The notes under the pieces: generated by a model
Told to the model about the DNA's origin: nothing
Database searches by the model: none
What the model saw: the letters and a program-made list of their open reading frames with translations, nothing else
Part shown: one piece after another, positions 9,173-18,725 of the stretch
Numbering within the stretch: the first letter of the stretch is position 1
How the letters are laid out: every line of letters begins with the position of its first letter
Position numbers and translations under genes: made by a program
Source: Methylophilales bacterium
GTDB lineage: Bacteria; Pseudomonadota; Gammaproteobacteria; Burkholderiales; Methylophilaceae
DNA: 64,000 bases
NCBI GenBank assembly: GCA_019823025.1
Contig: CP081940.1
Coordinates: 62,001-126,000, forward strand
Direction: 5' to 3'

Positions 9173-10053
9173 CGAAAGGAATAATTTTAGCAGGTGGATC
9201 AGGCACACGCCTTCACCCTCTAACCAAAGTGGTATCGAAGCAACTCATGCCAGTTTATGATAAGCCAATGATCTATTATCCCTTATCAGTATTAATGCTC
9301 TCTGGGATACAAGAGGTTTTAATTATCTCCACTCCTGAAGACCTTCCAAGGTTTAAAAAGCTTTTAGGGGATGGGTCTGATATTGGTATGAAGTTTAAAT
9401 ACATTATTCAACCCAGTCCTGATGGACTGGCTCAAGCATTTATACTTGGTAAAAATTTTATTGGTGATGAAGATGTATGTTTAATATTAGGCGATAATAT
9501 TTTTTATGGTCATGGCATGATTGACATATTATCTAACGCTGTGTCAAATGCTAAAGAAAAAAATATAGCAACAGTGTTTGGATATCACGTCCAAAATCCA
9601 AATTGTTATGGTGTAGTAGATTTTGATCAAACAGGAAAGGTTCTTAGTATCGAAGAAAAGCCTGAAAATCCAAAAAGTAACTACGCAGTAACGGGGCTTT
9701 ATTTCTACCCAAATGATGTAATAAAGAAAGCTCCAAAAATAGAGCCATCTAAGAGGGGGGAATTAGAGATAACCACTATAAATGAAATGTACTTGAGTGA
9801 AAAACGTTTAACTGTCAAGTTACTAGGGAGAGGTTTTTCTTGGTTAGATACAGGTTCACATGAGAGCTTATTAGAAGCCTCAGCTTTAATTGAAGTCATC
9901 GAGAGGAGGCAAGGGCTTAAAGTGGCTTGTATTGAAGAAGTTGCTTATAGGAATGGGTTTATAAGTAAACAACAATTTATAAAACTGGGGCAATCTATGG
10001 CAAATAACCAATACGGGCAATATATTTTAAGTCGTTCAAAGGAGTTGTTGTGA
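9169..10053 (+). CDS. rfbA: Glucose-1-phosphate thymidylyltransferase
   Basis: This 294-residue nucleotidyltransferase makes dTDP-glucose from glucose 1-phosphate and dTTP. It shows [14 protein letters not shown] at the N-terminus, [25 protein letters not shown] and the WLDTG motif near the C-terminus, all typical of RmlA. Length matches. It starts with GTG, overlapping the rfbB stop by 4 bases, and overlaps rfbC by 4, so the rfb genes are translationally coupled. Confidence 0.97.
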   Translation: MTKGIILAGGSGTRLHPLTKVVSKQLMPVYDKPMIYYPLSVLMLSGIQEVLIISTPEDLPRFKKLLGDGSDIGMKFKYIIQPSPDGLAQAFILGKNFIGDEDVCLILGDNIFYGHGMIDILSNAVSNAKEKNIATVFGYHVQNPNCYGVVDFDQTGKVLSIEEKPENPKSNYAVTGLYFYPNDVIKKAPKIEPSKRGELEITTINEMYLSEKRLTVKLLGRGFSWLDTGSHESLLEASALIEVIERRQGLKVACIEEVAYRNGFISKQQFIKLGQSMANNQYGQYILSRSKELL

Positions 10054-10604
10054 GGTATATTCCCCAATTAATACCTGATGTAATTATTATCGAACCAAAG
10101 GTTCATATAGATAATCGTGGCTATTTTATGGAAACTTTTAGACAGGATTTATTTGAAGAAACTGTAGGGTACAAAGTAAATTTTATTCAGGATAATGAGT
10201 CAAAATCAAAAAAAGGTGTATTGAGAGGCATGCACTACCAACTTCCACCCTATACCCAAGCCAAGCTTGTTAGAGTCATTGAAGGGAAAATTCTTGATGT
10301 AGCTTTAGACATAAGAAGGTCTAGTCGTACCTTTGGCAAGCATATTGCAACTGAGCTTTCAGCAGATAACAAGCGACAGATGTTTTTGCCACACGGATTT
10401 GCACATGGGTTTATTGTTCTTAGTGAGAGTGCAACCTTTTCATATAAAGTCGATAATTATTATGCGCCAATGTTTGATAGAGGCATTGCATATAACGATA
10501 GTAAATTGGCCATTGATTGGAAGTTATCTCCGGAGCTTTTTCATCTTTCAGAAAAAGATAAGCTAAATCCCAATTTAATTGATGCCAAAGAAATATTTAA
10601 ATAG
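10050..10604 (+). CDS. rfbC: dTDP-4-dehydrorhamnose 3,5-epimerase
   Basis: This 184-residue cupin epimerises the 4-keto sugar at C3 and C5. Signatures include the catalytic His in [12 protein letters not shown] (about 58-69), the conserved [19 protein letters not shown] and VDNYYAP with the catalytic Tyr. Length is normal for RmlC. It starts with GTG overlapping rfbA by 4 bases, and rfbD follows after 9 bases. Confidence 0.96.
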   Translation: MRYIPQLIPDVIIIEPKVHIDNRGYFMETFRQDLFEETVGYKVNFIQDNESKSKKGVLRGMHYQLPPYTQAKLVRVIEGKILDVALDIRRSSRTFGKHIATELSADNKRQMFLPHGFAHGFIVLSESATFSYKVDNYYAPMFDRGIAYNDSKLAIDWKLSPELFHLSEKDKLNPNLIDAKEIFK

Positions 10605-10613
10605 TTAAGAGTT

Positions 10614-11504
10614 ATGAAAATTTTAATTATTGGTAAAGATGGGCAATTAGGAAAGTCCATTCATAAAATTCTTAAATTAAATGATAATTTTAAAAAAAGT
10701 TTTGAAAATTTTATTTTTATTGGCAGAGAAGATTTAGACATGAACAATATGGATAGAATCCATGGTTATTTTAAAAATAAAAATTTTGATCTAATTATCA
10801 ATTGTGCTGCATATACAGCTGTAGACCAAGCGGAGCATGAAGTTGACTTTGCTAAAAATATAAATCATTTTGCTGTTAAGCAGCTCGCTAAAATAGCTTA
10901 TAAAAAAAATGCAAAATTAATACATATATCTACAGATTTTGTATTTGATGGAGAAAGTGACAATCCATATACAGAAATAGAAAAGACGAATCCCTTAAAT
11001 ATCTATGGAAAGACTAAACTTGCTGGTGAGAAATCAATACAAAAAATAATGCCAACAAATGCGATTATCTTAAGAACCAGTTGGCTTTATTCAGAGTTCG
11101 GTAATAATTTTTTTAAGAAGATTATAAGTTTAGGTAAAGACCAAACTGAAATAAGTGTGGTAAATGATCAAATTGGCTCCCCAACTTACGCATCTGATTT
11201 AGCTTTTTTAATTTTAGAAATTCTTAATAATGACGAATTTAGAAAAAAGAATCCAGTCACGCAGATTTATCATTTCTCAAATAAAGGGCAGACAAGTAGA
11301 TATGAATTTGCTAATGAAATTTTAAAAATAGCATCGTCTAATTGCAAAGCAATTTCTGTAGAAACGCAAAAAAATTCAACAATTGCAAGAAGACCAAGAA
11401 AGGTAATATTGGATAATACTAAAATTGAAAAATATTTAAACTTAAAAAATATCTTTTGGAAAGAGTCATTAAAAAAAGCATATTTATTAACTAAGGATAT
11501 TTAA
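10614..11504 (+). CDS. rfbD: dTDP-4-dehydrorhamnose reductase
   Basis: This 296-residue SDR-type reductase does the last step to dTDP-L-rhamnose. It shows the N-terminal GKDGQLGKS loop, INCAAYTAVDQAE, STDFVFDG, the YGKTKLAGE Tyr-Lys pair and RTSWLYSEFGNNF, all diagnostic for RmlD. Length is normal. It is richer in Lys and Asn than the three genes before it, which follows the local rise in A+T. Confidence 0.95.
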   Translation: MKILIIGKDGQLGKSIHKILKLNDNFKKSFENFIFIGREDLDMNNMDRIHGYFKNKNFDLIINCAAYTAVDQAEHEVDFAKNINHFAVKQLAKIAYKKNAKLIHISTDFVFDGESDNPYTEIEKTNPLNIYGKTKLAGEKSIQKIMPTNAIILRTSWLYSEFGNNFFKKIISLGKDQTEISVVNDQIGSPTYASDLAFLILEILNNDEFRKKNPVTQIYHFSNKGQTSRYEFANEILKIASSNCKAISVETQKNSTIARRPRKVILDNTKIEKYLNLKNIFWKESLKKAYLLTKDI

Positions 11505-11520
11505 TATTTATTAAAAAAAT

Positions 11521-13320
11521 ATGATTAATAAACTTAAAAATCTATTAAATTTACTAAGCCAAAAGCAACAAAAAAAATTTATTTTTTTACAAATTTTAGT
11601 TGTAATTACAGCTGTATTTGAGCTCATTGGTATTGCTTCAATTGGCCCCTTCATGATCCTTGTCTCAGATTTTTCTGTTCTAGAAGGAGACAATATCATT
11701 GCAAATTTTTACTTAGAAACTGGACTAAATAATCATTTTGAATTTGCATTTTTAATTGGAATGATTGTTTTAATGTTACTACTTATAGGAAGTATAATAT
11801 CAATGTATACAACTTGGTTGTTAGCAATTTTTGGTCAGGAAGTTGGAGTAAAGCTTGGTAGTCGCTTATTTCAATTTTATCTGCATAGAACATGGTTGTT
11901 TCACACAACTTCCAGCAGTTCAAATCTTACAAAGAAAATAACAGTTGAAGTAAACAGAATAACTAACGGAGTTATTACTCCTTTTATGCAACTTAATTCA
12001 AAAATTGTTACTAGTTTTTTTATATCCATCGCTTTGTTAATTTACAATCCTTTAGTTACTTTAGTAGCCTTAATTATTTTTTCATTTTCATATTTTATGA
12101 TTTTTAGATTAGTTCGGTATAGGTTATCAAAAAATGGAGATATGGTTTCTGCTGCCGCAAAAGAACGATTTAAATTAATGGCTGAAGGTTTTGGGGGCGT
12201 AAGAGATATTCTATTATCAAGGTCACAGAAACACTACATAGATAAATTTGAAAAGTCTGGCAATTCATACGCACATTATCAAGGAGAAACATTAGCATTG
12301 GCGCACGTCCCAAGGTATATTATGGAATTAGTTGCATTTGGAAGCTTAATTTTATTTTTACTTTATTTAATAATTAAATATGATGGTAAATTTGACGAAG
12401 TTTTACCTATATTATCAGTTTATACATTAGCAAGTTTTAAGCTCATCCCAGCATTGCAGCATATATATGCATGTACAGTTTTAATACGTGGGCATATTTC
12501 TTCTTTTAGTTTGATTGAGAAAGATCTGAAACAAAGCCTTAGTTTTCTTAAAATACCTATATCAAACAAGAGAAAAAAAATAAAAATAAAGGAGTCAATA
12601 AAATTAAATTGTATTAAGTTCACTTATCCTAAAAAAAATATAGCAACAATCAAAGATATTAATATCAAAATTCCAGTAAATAAAATAATTGGGTTAGCAG
12701 GTGAATCTGGATCTGGTAAGTCAACAATTATTGATATATTAGTTGGTTTGATACAGCCTAGTAAAGGAGAGATATTAATTGATGAAAATCCTTTATCTAT
12801 TGGAGATATTCCAAGCTGGCAAGACGAAATAGGCTTTGTCTCACAGTCTATTTTTTTATCAGATGCAACTATTTTAGAAAATGTAGCATTTACAATTCCA
12901 AAAGAAAAAATTAATAAACGTAAAGTTAGAAGGTCAATTAGATTAGCTGGCCTTGAAAAAGTTATTGATGAATTACCTGATGGAATTGAAACTGACGTTG
13001 GTGAGAGAGGCGTACAACTTTCTGGAGGACAAAGGCAGAGGATTGGGATTGCTCGAGCTTTATATAATGATCCTAAAATTTTAGTTTTCGATGAAGCTAC
13101 AAGTGCACTTGATAGCAATACAGAAAAAGTAATTATGGATTCAATTTTTAACTTCTCTGGATTAAAGACAATAATTATTATTGCGCATAGATTATCAACT
13201 TTAAAAAAATGTGATTTGATTTATTTTATTGATAAAGGCAAGGTGTCAGATAAAGGCAGTTTTCAAACCTTATTAAATAATAATATCAAGTTTAAAAAAA
13301 TGGCAAATTTAATTACTTGA
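11521..13320 (+). CDS. Lipid-linked oligosaccharide ABC flippase (PglK/MsbA type)
   Basis: This 599-residue half transporter has an N-terminal membrane domain (hydrophobic stretches near 20-45, 75-100, 150-190 and 265-290) fused to an ATPase. Walker A GESGSGKST is at about 394-402, the signature LSGGQRQR at about 500-507 and Walker B ILVFDEATSALD follows. In polysaccharide loci such proteins flip undecaprenyl-linked oligosaccharides (PglK) or lipid A (MsbA). Placement between rhamnose genes and sugar-modifying genes favours PglK. It is the only visible exporter in the locus. Confidence 0.85.
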   Translation: MINKLKNLLNLLSQKQQKKFIFLQILVVITAVFELIGIASIGPFMILVSDFSVLEGDNIIANFYLETGLNNHFEFAFLIGMIVLMLLLIGSIISMYTTWLLAIFGQEVGVKLGSRLFQFYLHRTWLFHTTSSSSNLTKKITVEVNRITNGVITPFMQLNSKIVTSFFISIALLIYNPLVTLVALIIFSFSYFMIFRLVRYRLSKNGDMVSAAAKERFKLMAEGFGGVRDILLSRSQKHYIDKFEKSGNSYAHYQGETLALAHVPRYIMELVAFGSLILFLLYLIIKYDGKFDEVLPILSVYTLASFKLIPALQHIYACTVLIRGHISSFSLIEKDLKQSLSFLKIPISNKRKKIKIKESIKLNCIKFTYPKKNIATIKDINIKIPVNKIIGLAGESGSGKSTIIDILVGLIQPSKGEILIDENPLSIGDIPSWQDEIGFVSQSIFLSDATILENVAFTIPKEKINKRKVRRSIRLAGLEKVIDELPDGIETDVGERGVQLSGGQRQRIGIARALYNDPKILVFDEATSALDSNTEKVIMDSIFNFSGLKTIIIIAHRLSTLKKCDLIYFIDKGKVSDKGSFQTLLNNNIKFKKMANLIT

Positions 13321-13432
13321 AAATGGCTTATGAAAATCAAAAATTTTATTAATTTAATACTGGACTTAAGAGTCAGTAATCACTTGATAATCAATGTATT
13401 GGTCGTTAGAAAAAATTACTTAAGAGGTGTTT

Positions 13433-14446
13433 ATGTTAAATAATAAATCATTATTAATAACAGGTGGTACTGGAACCTTAGGCAAGGCTTTGGTTAAAGA
13501 GATAATTAATCGGTTTCCCATGATTAAAAGACTTATTATTTTTAGCCGTGATGAATTAAAGCAATTCGATATGGCACAAGAGTTCCCTGAAAAAAAATAT
13601 GCTTGCATGCGTTATTTTATTGGAGACATAAGAGATATAGATCGCTTAAGGAGGGCTTTGGAAGGTGTTGATTATGTCATTCATGCTGCTGCATTGAAAC
13701 AAGTGCCTGCTGCTGAATATAATCCTACTGAATTCATTAAAACAAACATTCTTGGCTCAGAAAATTTAATTGAGGCCTGCATTGACAATAATGTAAAAGG
13801 TCTTGTGGCACTATCAACTGATAAAGCTGCAGCACCTATAAACTTATATGGTTCCACTAAACTTTGCAGTGATAAGCTTTTTGTTGCGGCAAATGGTTAC
13901 AAAGGAAGCAGGGTTTTAACTTTCTCCGTTGTCCGCTATGGCAATGTTATGGGTTCACGTGGTTCTGTAATACCATTTTTTATTGAAAAAAGGCGAAAAG
14001 GAGAATTACCAATTACAGACCCCAGAATGACACGCTTTAATATATCGTTGAAGGACGGAGTAGAAATGGTTCTATGGGCCTTGGAAAATTCAAAAGGGGG
14101 CGAGATATTTGTTCCTAAGATACCATCATATCTTATAACTGATCTAGCGAAAGCAATTTCTCCAAGTGCTAAACTAGTAAATGTTGGAATCAGACCTGGC
14201 GAAAAAATTCATGAAGAGATGATCACTGAAAGCGATAGTTTAAATACTGTCGATCTTGGTATTTACTGGGCAATTATATCAAGTTCAGGAAAATATTCAG
14301 TTGAACGATACTGTAAGGAATTTGGGGGAACAGCTGTTGGTGATGGATTTTCTTATAATTCTGGCACTAATCCAGATTTTCTCTCAGTTGAACAGCTTAG
14401 ACAGTTAATTAAAGAGGAGTATGATTCAAGCTTTGAGCCTATGTAA
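13433..14446 (+). CDS. pseB: UDP-GlcNAc 4,6-dehydratase, inverting
   Basis: This 337-residue SDR converts UDP-GlcNAc to a 4-keto-6-deoxy-L-altro/arabino sugar, the entry to pseudaminic-type sugars. It has GGTGTLGKAL near the N-terminus, the active-site STDKAAAPINLYGSTK (Asp-Lys-Tyr) and RYGNVMGSRGSV, as in PseB/FlaA1. AAGAGG at 13422-13427 serves as ribosome site for ATG 13433; a GTG at 13427 overlaps that site and is unlikely to be the start. It follows a 112-base gap, so a new promoter may exist here. Confidence 0.93.
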   Translation: MLNNKSLLITGGTGTLGKALVKEIINRFPMIKRLIIFSRDELKQFDMAQEFPEKKYACMRYFIGDIRDIDRLRRALEGVDYVIHAAALKQVPAAEYNPTEFIKTNILGSENLIEACIDNNVKGLVALSTDKAAAPINLYGSTKLCSDKLFVAANGYKGSRVLTFSVVRYGNVMGSRGSVIPFFIEKRRKGELPITDPRMTRFNISLKDGVEMVLWALENSKGGEIFVPKIPSYLITDLAKAISPSAKLVNVGIRPGEKIHEEMITESDSLNTVDLGIYWAIISSSGKYSVERYCKEFGGTAVGDGFSYNSGTNPDFLSVEQLRQLIKEEYDSSFEPM

Positions 14447-14492
14447 TATTTTGTCTATAACAAAGCATCAAATAAATTCAAATTTAAATATT

Positions 14493-15659
14493 ATGTCAAG
14501 AAAACCATTTATACCTTACGGAAGACAAGAAATTACCCAAGACGATATTGAAAATGTTGCAAATGTTTTGAAATCTGACTTTCTAACTCAGGGCCCCTGT
14601 GTTCCAGAGTTTGAAAAAAGAGTCTCTGAATATTGTGGTGTTAAACATGCTGTAGCACTCAATTCATCAACTTCCGCTCTTCATATTTCTTGCTTATCTC
14701 TTGGTCTCAAAGCAGGAGACTGGCTTTGGACTAGCCCAATTACTTTTGTTGCTTCAGCGAATTGTGGACTTTATTGTGGAGCAAAAGTTGATTTCATCGA
14801 TATTGACCCTGAAACATACAATCTTTGCCCAAAAGCGCTTAAAAAGAAGCTTATTCAAGCAAAAAAAGTTGGTAAATTACCAAAAATTATAGTCCCTGTT
14901 CACCTCAGTGGCCAGTCTTGTGATATGAAAGCAATTCATGAGTTATCAAAAGAATTTAATTTTAAAATTATTGAAGATGCATCACATGCAATTGGAGGGA
15001 AATATCTTAATGAGCCAGTTGGTAATTGTAAATATAGTGACATTACAGTTTTTAGTTTTCACCCAGTAAAAATTATTACTACGGGTGAGGGCGGCATGGC
15101 ATTGACAAATAATAGCGTCATTGCTGAACGAATATCTATATTACGCAGCCATGGCATTACAAGAGATCCAAAGCTAATGACTCATGAGCCAGAAGGTGAT
15201 TGGTATTATCAACAAATTGATTTAGGTTTTAATTATCGAATGACAGATATTCAAGCTGCCTTGGGGATAAGTCAATTAAAAAGATTGGATAGTTATGTAT
15301 CTCGTCGACATGAGCTTGCTATGAGATACAACAATCTTCTTAAGGATTTACCCCTTATAATTCCTTATCAAAATAGTGATAATTATTCATCTTTTCACTT
15401 ATATATCATTAGACTTAGGGATAGAAAAAAACATAAGCAGACTTTCGAACATCTTAGAAAAGAAAATATTGGTGTTAATTTACACTATATTCCTGTTCAT
15501 ATGCACCCATATTATAGTGAGATAGATACTGAATATCATGATCTTAAACAATCTGAGCTATATTATAAAGACGCGATCAGTATTCCTTTATATCCCGCTA
15601 TGACTGAGTTGGAGCAGGATTTTGTTATAAGTTCTCTGGAAAAAGCATTACAAATATGA
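14493..15659 (+). CDS. pseC: UDP-4-keto-6-deoxy-AltNAc aminotransferase
   Basis: This 388-residue DegT/DnrJ/EryC1-family PLP aminotransferase adds an amino group to the PseB product. It shows PYGRQEITQDDI at the N-terminus, HLSGQSCDM, EDASHAIGG and the Schiff-base lysine in FSFHPVKIITTGEGG, plus NYRMTDIQAALG. The ATG at 14493 gives the family N-terminus (MSRKPFIPYG); a longer in-frame start at 14421 would overlap pseB with an unlikely leader. It overlaps the next gene by 4 bases. Confidence 0.93.
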   Translation: MSRKPFIPYGRQEITQDDIENVANVLKSDFLTQGPCVPEFEKRVSEYCGVKHAVALNSSTSALHISCLSLGLKAGDWLWTSPITFVASANCGLYCGAKVDFIDIDPETYNLCPKALKKKLIQAKKVGKLPKIIVPVHLSGQSCDMKAIHELSKEFNFKIIEDASHAIGGKYLNEPVGNCKYSDITVFSFHPVKIITTGEGGMALTNNSVIAERISILRSHGITRDPKLMTHEPEGDWYYQQIDLGFNYRMTDIQAALGISQLKRLDSYVSRRHELAMRYNNLLKDLPLIIPYQNSDNYSSFHLYIIRLRDRKKHKQTFEHLRKENIGVNLHYIPVHMHPYYSEIDTEYHDLKQSELYYKDAISIPLYPAMTELEQDFVISSLEKALQI

Positions 15660-16522
15660 AGATTGAGTTAGGTACAGTTCAGTTTGGGATTCCCTATGGA
15701 ATTGCTAATTCTAAAGGTCAGGTAGAAAAAAAAGAAGCAAAAAATATTTTAGACTATGCCAAAAGCTCAGGGATAAATTCAATAGACACAGCAATAGCTT
15801 ATGGGACAAGTGAGAAATGTTTAGGTGAGATTGGATTGGATGGGTTTCAAGTGATTACGAAGCTACCAGAAATTCCTGATAATTATGGAAATTTAAAATC
15901 ATGGGTTCAAAAGCATATAAAAAATTCATTAAGAACACTTTCAGTAGGATCATTATCAGGTCTTCTCCTTCACAGACCAAGTCAATTGCTTGATTCAGAT
16001 AAGAATGAATTATGGTCGATATTACTTCGGTTAAAGGATGAGGGTCTTGTCAAAAAAATTGGTTTTTCCATTTATACACCTGCTGAATTAGATGATTTAT
16101 GGAATTTATATAAACCTGATTTAATTCAGGCTCCATATAGTATTTTTGATCGACGCCTAGAAACTAGCGGATGGTTAGAGCGTTTATATAATGAAAATGT
16201 TGAGATACATATTCGCTCTATATTTTTACAAGGGTTATTGTTAATGAATAAAAATGCTAGGCCAAAAAAATTCAATAAATGGCTTGAGGTTTGGAATCGA
16301 TGGCATGATTGGCTTGAGGGTAATAATGTTAGTCCACTTCAAGCCGCAGTTTCTTTCTCAATATCAGATAATAGAATTACAAAGGTTACAGTTGGTGTTG
16401 ATAGCCTTGGTCAGCTGAAGGAGGTTATTGCTGCGTCAAATAGTAATATAAATAAATTCCCACAAGACTTAAGTGTTGAAGATACAAAACTTTTAAACCC
16501 ATCTGAATGGGCCTCACTATGA
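15656..16522 (+). CDS. Aldo/keto reductase in the pseudaminic-type gene set
   Basis: This 288-residue protein has an AKR-type (beta/alpha)8 pattern: GTVQFGIPYGIAN, then SIDTAIAYGTSE with the catalytic Asp and Tyr, the Lys in VITKLPEIP, LLLHRP with the active-site His, and a nicotinamide-cofactor end (SISDNRITKVTVGVDS). A substrate cannot be read from sequence. Its place between pseC and a cytidylyltransferase, with 4-base overlaps on both sides, suggests it reduces an intermediate of the same sugar. It is not part of the canonical Pse pathway. Confidence 0.8.
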   Translation: MKIELGTVQFGIPYGIANSKGQVEKKEAKNILDYAKSSGINSIDTAIAYGTSEKCLGEIGLDGFQVITKLPEIPDNYGNLKSWVQKHIKNSLRTLSVGSLSGLLLHRPSQLLDSDKNELWSILLRLKDEGLVKKIGFSIYTPAELDDLWNLYKPDLIQAPYSIFDRRLETSGWLERLYNENVEIHIRSIFLQGLLLMNKNARPKKFNKWLEVWNRWHDWLEGNNVSPLQAAVSFSISDNRITKVTVGVDSLGQLKEVIAASNSNINKFPQDLSVEDTKLLNPSEWASL

Positions 16523-17277
16523 AGGTAATTGCAATTGTTCAAGCACGAATGAATTCAGCGCGATTACCAGGAAAAGTCTTAATGCCTTTGGCAAACAAAC
16601 CTGTTCTGGCTCATATTGTTGAGCGACTATCTTATTGCAAGCTTGTCGAAAATATTTTAATTGCTACTTCTCACGAAGATAGAGATGACCCAATAGCCGA
16701 GTATTGTGAAAATAATAATATTGATTATTATCGTGGAAGTCTTGATGATGTCCTAGATCGTTATTACCAGGCTGCTAAGACTTATCATGCTGAAACGATT
16801 CTTCGCATAACTGCTGATTGTCCTGTAATTGACCCAATAGTTGTTGATGCTGTTATTGCTGGATATCTTTCAAACAAATATGATTTATATGGTCTTGGAG
16901 GTGAATTTCCCGATGGCCTTGATTGTACGGTTTTCTCTTTTAGCGCATTAGAGAAAGCATGGAAGAGGGCTAAATTAAAATCAGAAAGGGAGCATGTTTG
17001 TCCTTATATAGAAAAAAATCCCCAGATGTTTAATAATGGTATGTTGGAATTGTTTAAAGGATTAGATAAGCATCGATGGACTCTTGATATGCCAAGTGAT
17101 TATGAGTTACTAAGTAAAATATTTAATCAGTTATATAGGGAAAACTCACCGTTTCTAACACATGAAATTTTACAATTCATTCAAAGAAACCCAAAATTGC
17201 TAGCGATTAATTCTGATATTGTTCGTAATGAAGGATATCAAAAATCAATACAGAAGGAAAATATTAACAATGGTTGA
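16519..17277 (+). CDS. SpsF/PseF-like CTP-dependent cytidylyltransferase
   Basis: This 252-residue protein belongs to the CMP-sugar nucleotidyltransferase superfamily. It opens with AIVQARMNSARLPGKVL, then has RGSLDDVLDRYY, RITADCPVIDP and the C-terminal HRWTLDMPSDYEL, as in SpsF-type proteins. The likely role is activation of a sugar acid or sugar phosphate with CTP. Start ATG 16519 overlaps the AKR stop (ATGA); an upstream ATG at 16507 adds only four residues. It is one of two cytidylyltransferases in the locus. Confidence 0.85.
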   Translation: MKVIAIVQARMNSARLPGKVLMPLANKPVLAHIVERLSYCKLVENILIATSHEDRDDPIAEYCENNNIDYYRGSLDDVLDRYYQAAKTYHAETILRITADCPVIDPIVVDAVIAGYLSNKYDLYGLGGEFPDGLDCTVFSFSALEKAWKRAKLKSEREHVCPYIEKNPQMFNNGMLELFKGLDKHRWTLDMPSDYELLSKIFNQLYRENSPFLTHEILQFIQRNPKLLAINSDIVRNEGYQKSIQKENINNG

Positions 17278-18598
17278 CATCAATACACTTAAAAATGGTA
17301 AGGGGCCCAATCTGTATGAAAAAGCAAAAAAGTTAATTCCCGGGGGTACCCAATTATTATCAAAGAGACCTGAGATGTTTGTACCTGATATATGGCCTGC
17401 TTATTATTCAAAAGCAAAAGGTTGCAAAGTTTGGGATTTGGATGGAAGAGAGTTTATTGACATGTCAATCATGGCGGTTGGTGCATGTATTTTAGGATAT
17501 TCAGATGAGGATGTTGATGGAGCTGTAATTGAATCAATTCATAAAGGTGTGAATAGTTCACTGAATTGCCCTGAAGAAGTTGAGTTAGCGGAAGCATTAA
17601 TTGATTTACATCCATGGTTTGATATGGTTCGTTACGCCCGTGGTGGAGGTGAAGCTCTCGCTATTGCAGTTCGAATTGCTCGAGCTAAAACTAGGAGGGA
17701 TAAAGTTTTATTCAGTGGTTACCATGGTTGGACAGATTGGTATTTAGCAGCAAATCTTGATGATGAATCAGGTCTAGATGGACAGCTAATGCCTGGACTT
17801 GAGCCTAATGGAGTTCCTAGAGAGCTCGCAGGAACAGCAATTCCTTTTCATTTTAATGATATAGATTCTTTAAGGGAGGCGATTAGTGGAAATGAGTCTG
17901 AAATCGCGGCAATCATGATCGAACCTGCAAGAGGGGAGGAGGCACCTGAAGATTATTTGCAAACTTTACGAGAAATTGCATCAGAAATTGGTGCGGTATT
18001 AATTTATGACGAGATAACAAGTGGATTTAGAATGTGCGCAGGAGGTATACATCGAAGATATAAAATATATCCAGATATGGCTGTTTTTGCTAAGTCTATG
18101 GCTAATGGTTATGCAATGTCTTCAATACTTGGAAAAGAAGAGTTTATGCAGGCAGCGCAATCAACATTTATTTCCAGTACTAATTGGACAGATCGTGTAG
18201 GTCCAGCAGCAGCATTAGCAACATTAAAGAAATACCAAAAAACACAAACAGATAAACACATTATTTCTATTGGTGAAAAAACTCAAGAAATATGGAAAAA
18301 TGCTGCTCTAAAAAATAGACTAGATATTGAAGTTAGTGGATTACCAACATTATCGTCCTTTAGTTTTAAAAGCCAGCATGCTATGGATTTGAATACTCGA
18401 TTTGTGGTAGAAATGTTACAAAAAGGATTTTTAGGTTTTAGGCAATTTAAACCATCCTTGGCTCATAGCCAAATTGAATTGAAATTATACAAAAGTGCAG
18501 TAGAGGATGTTTTTAAAACACTATCTAATTTGCCAAATGATAAAATACTTAATTCTGAAAAAGCACACTCCACTTTTAAACGATTAACAACAGAATGA
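17270..18598 (+). CDS. Class III aminotransferase, glutamate-1-semialdehyde aminomutase-like
   Basis: This 442-residue PLP enzyme resembles HemL in fold signatures: GGTQLLSKRPEMF, ARGGGEALAIAVRIARA, the SGYHGWTDWY loop, EPARGEEAPE, YDEITSGFR and the Schiff-base Lys in FAKSMANGYAMS. Location among amino-sugar genes, not heme genes, suggests transamination or aminomutation of a sugar. Start ATG 17270 has AGAAGGA upstream and overlaps the SpsF-like stop by 8 bases; a longer in-frame start at 17219 is unlikely. True HemL function cannot be excluded. Confidence 0.82.
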   Translation: MVDINTLKNGKGPNLYEKAKKLIPGGTQLLSKRPEMFVPDIWPAYYSKAKGCKVWDLDGREFIDMSIMAVGACILGYSDEDVDGAVIESIHKGVNSSLNCPEEVELAEALIDLHPWFDMVRYARGGGEALAIAVRIARAKTRRDKVLFSGYHGWTDWYLAANLDDESGLDGQLMPGLEPNGVPRELAGTAIPFHFNDIDSLREAISGNESEIAAIMIEPARGEEAPEDYLQTLREIASEIGAVLIYDEITSGFRMCAGGIHRRYKIYPDMAVFAKSMANGYAMSSILGKEEFMQAAQSTFISSTNWTDRVGPAAALATLKKYQKTQTDKHIISIGEKTQEIWKNAALKNRLDIEVSGLPTLSSFSFKSQHAMDLNTRFVVEMLQKGFLGFRQFKPSLAHSQIELKLYKSAVEDVFKTLSNLPNDKILNSEKAHSTFKRLTTE

Positions 18599-18612
18599 GG
18601 TAGGGGAGATTG

Positions 18613-18723
18613 ATGAGCAAAATTAAATGGAGCAAAATAAATTCTTTTGTGATGCATTTATTATTAAGCTATATGAAAAAATTCGTCGATATTAATTTTA
18701 ATATAAGCAAAAATAGGTTTTAG
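18613..18723 (+). CDS. Possible 36-residue small protein
   Basis: A 36-codon frame (MSKIKWSKINSF...) starts at ATG 18613, behind a strong GGGGAG (18603-18608), and stops 2 bases before the LicD gene. The product is basic with one short hydrophobic stretch (VMHLLLSYM). There is no family match I recognise. It may be a translated leader that couples ribosomes to the LicD gene, or a remnant. Confidence 0.3.
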   Translation: MSKIKWSKINSFVMHLLLSYMKKFVDINFNISKNRF

Positions 18724-18725
18724 TT

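Noticed and set aside
12624..13118. Long leftward open frame (164 codons) opposite the ABC transporter ATPase domain
   Set aside because: It lies wholly antisense to conserved Walker A, signature and Walker B motifs, and its product is a low-complexity shadow with no ribosome site.
17270..18598. Aminotransferase considered as heme-pathway HemL
   Set aside because: The fold is HemL-like, but the gene is coupled to sugar genes; a heme role cannot be excluded but is less likely, so no symbol was given.
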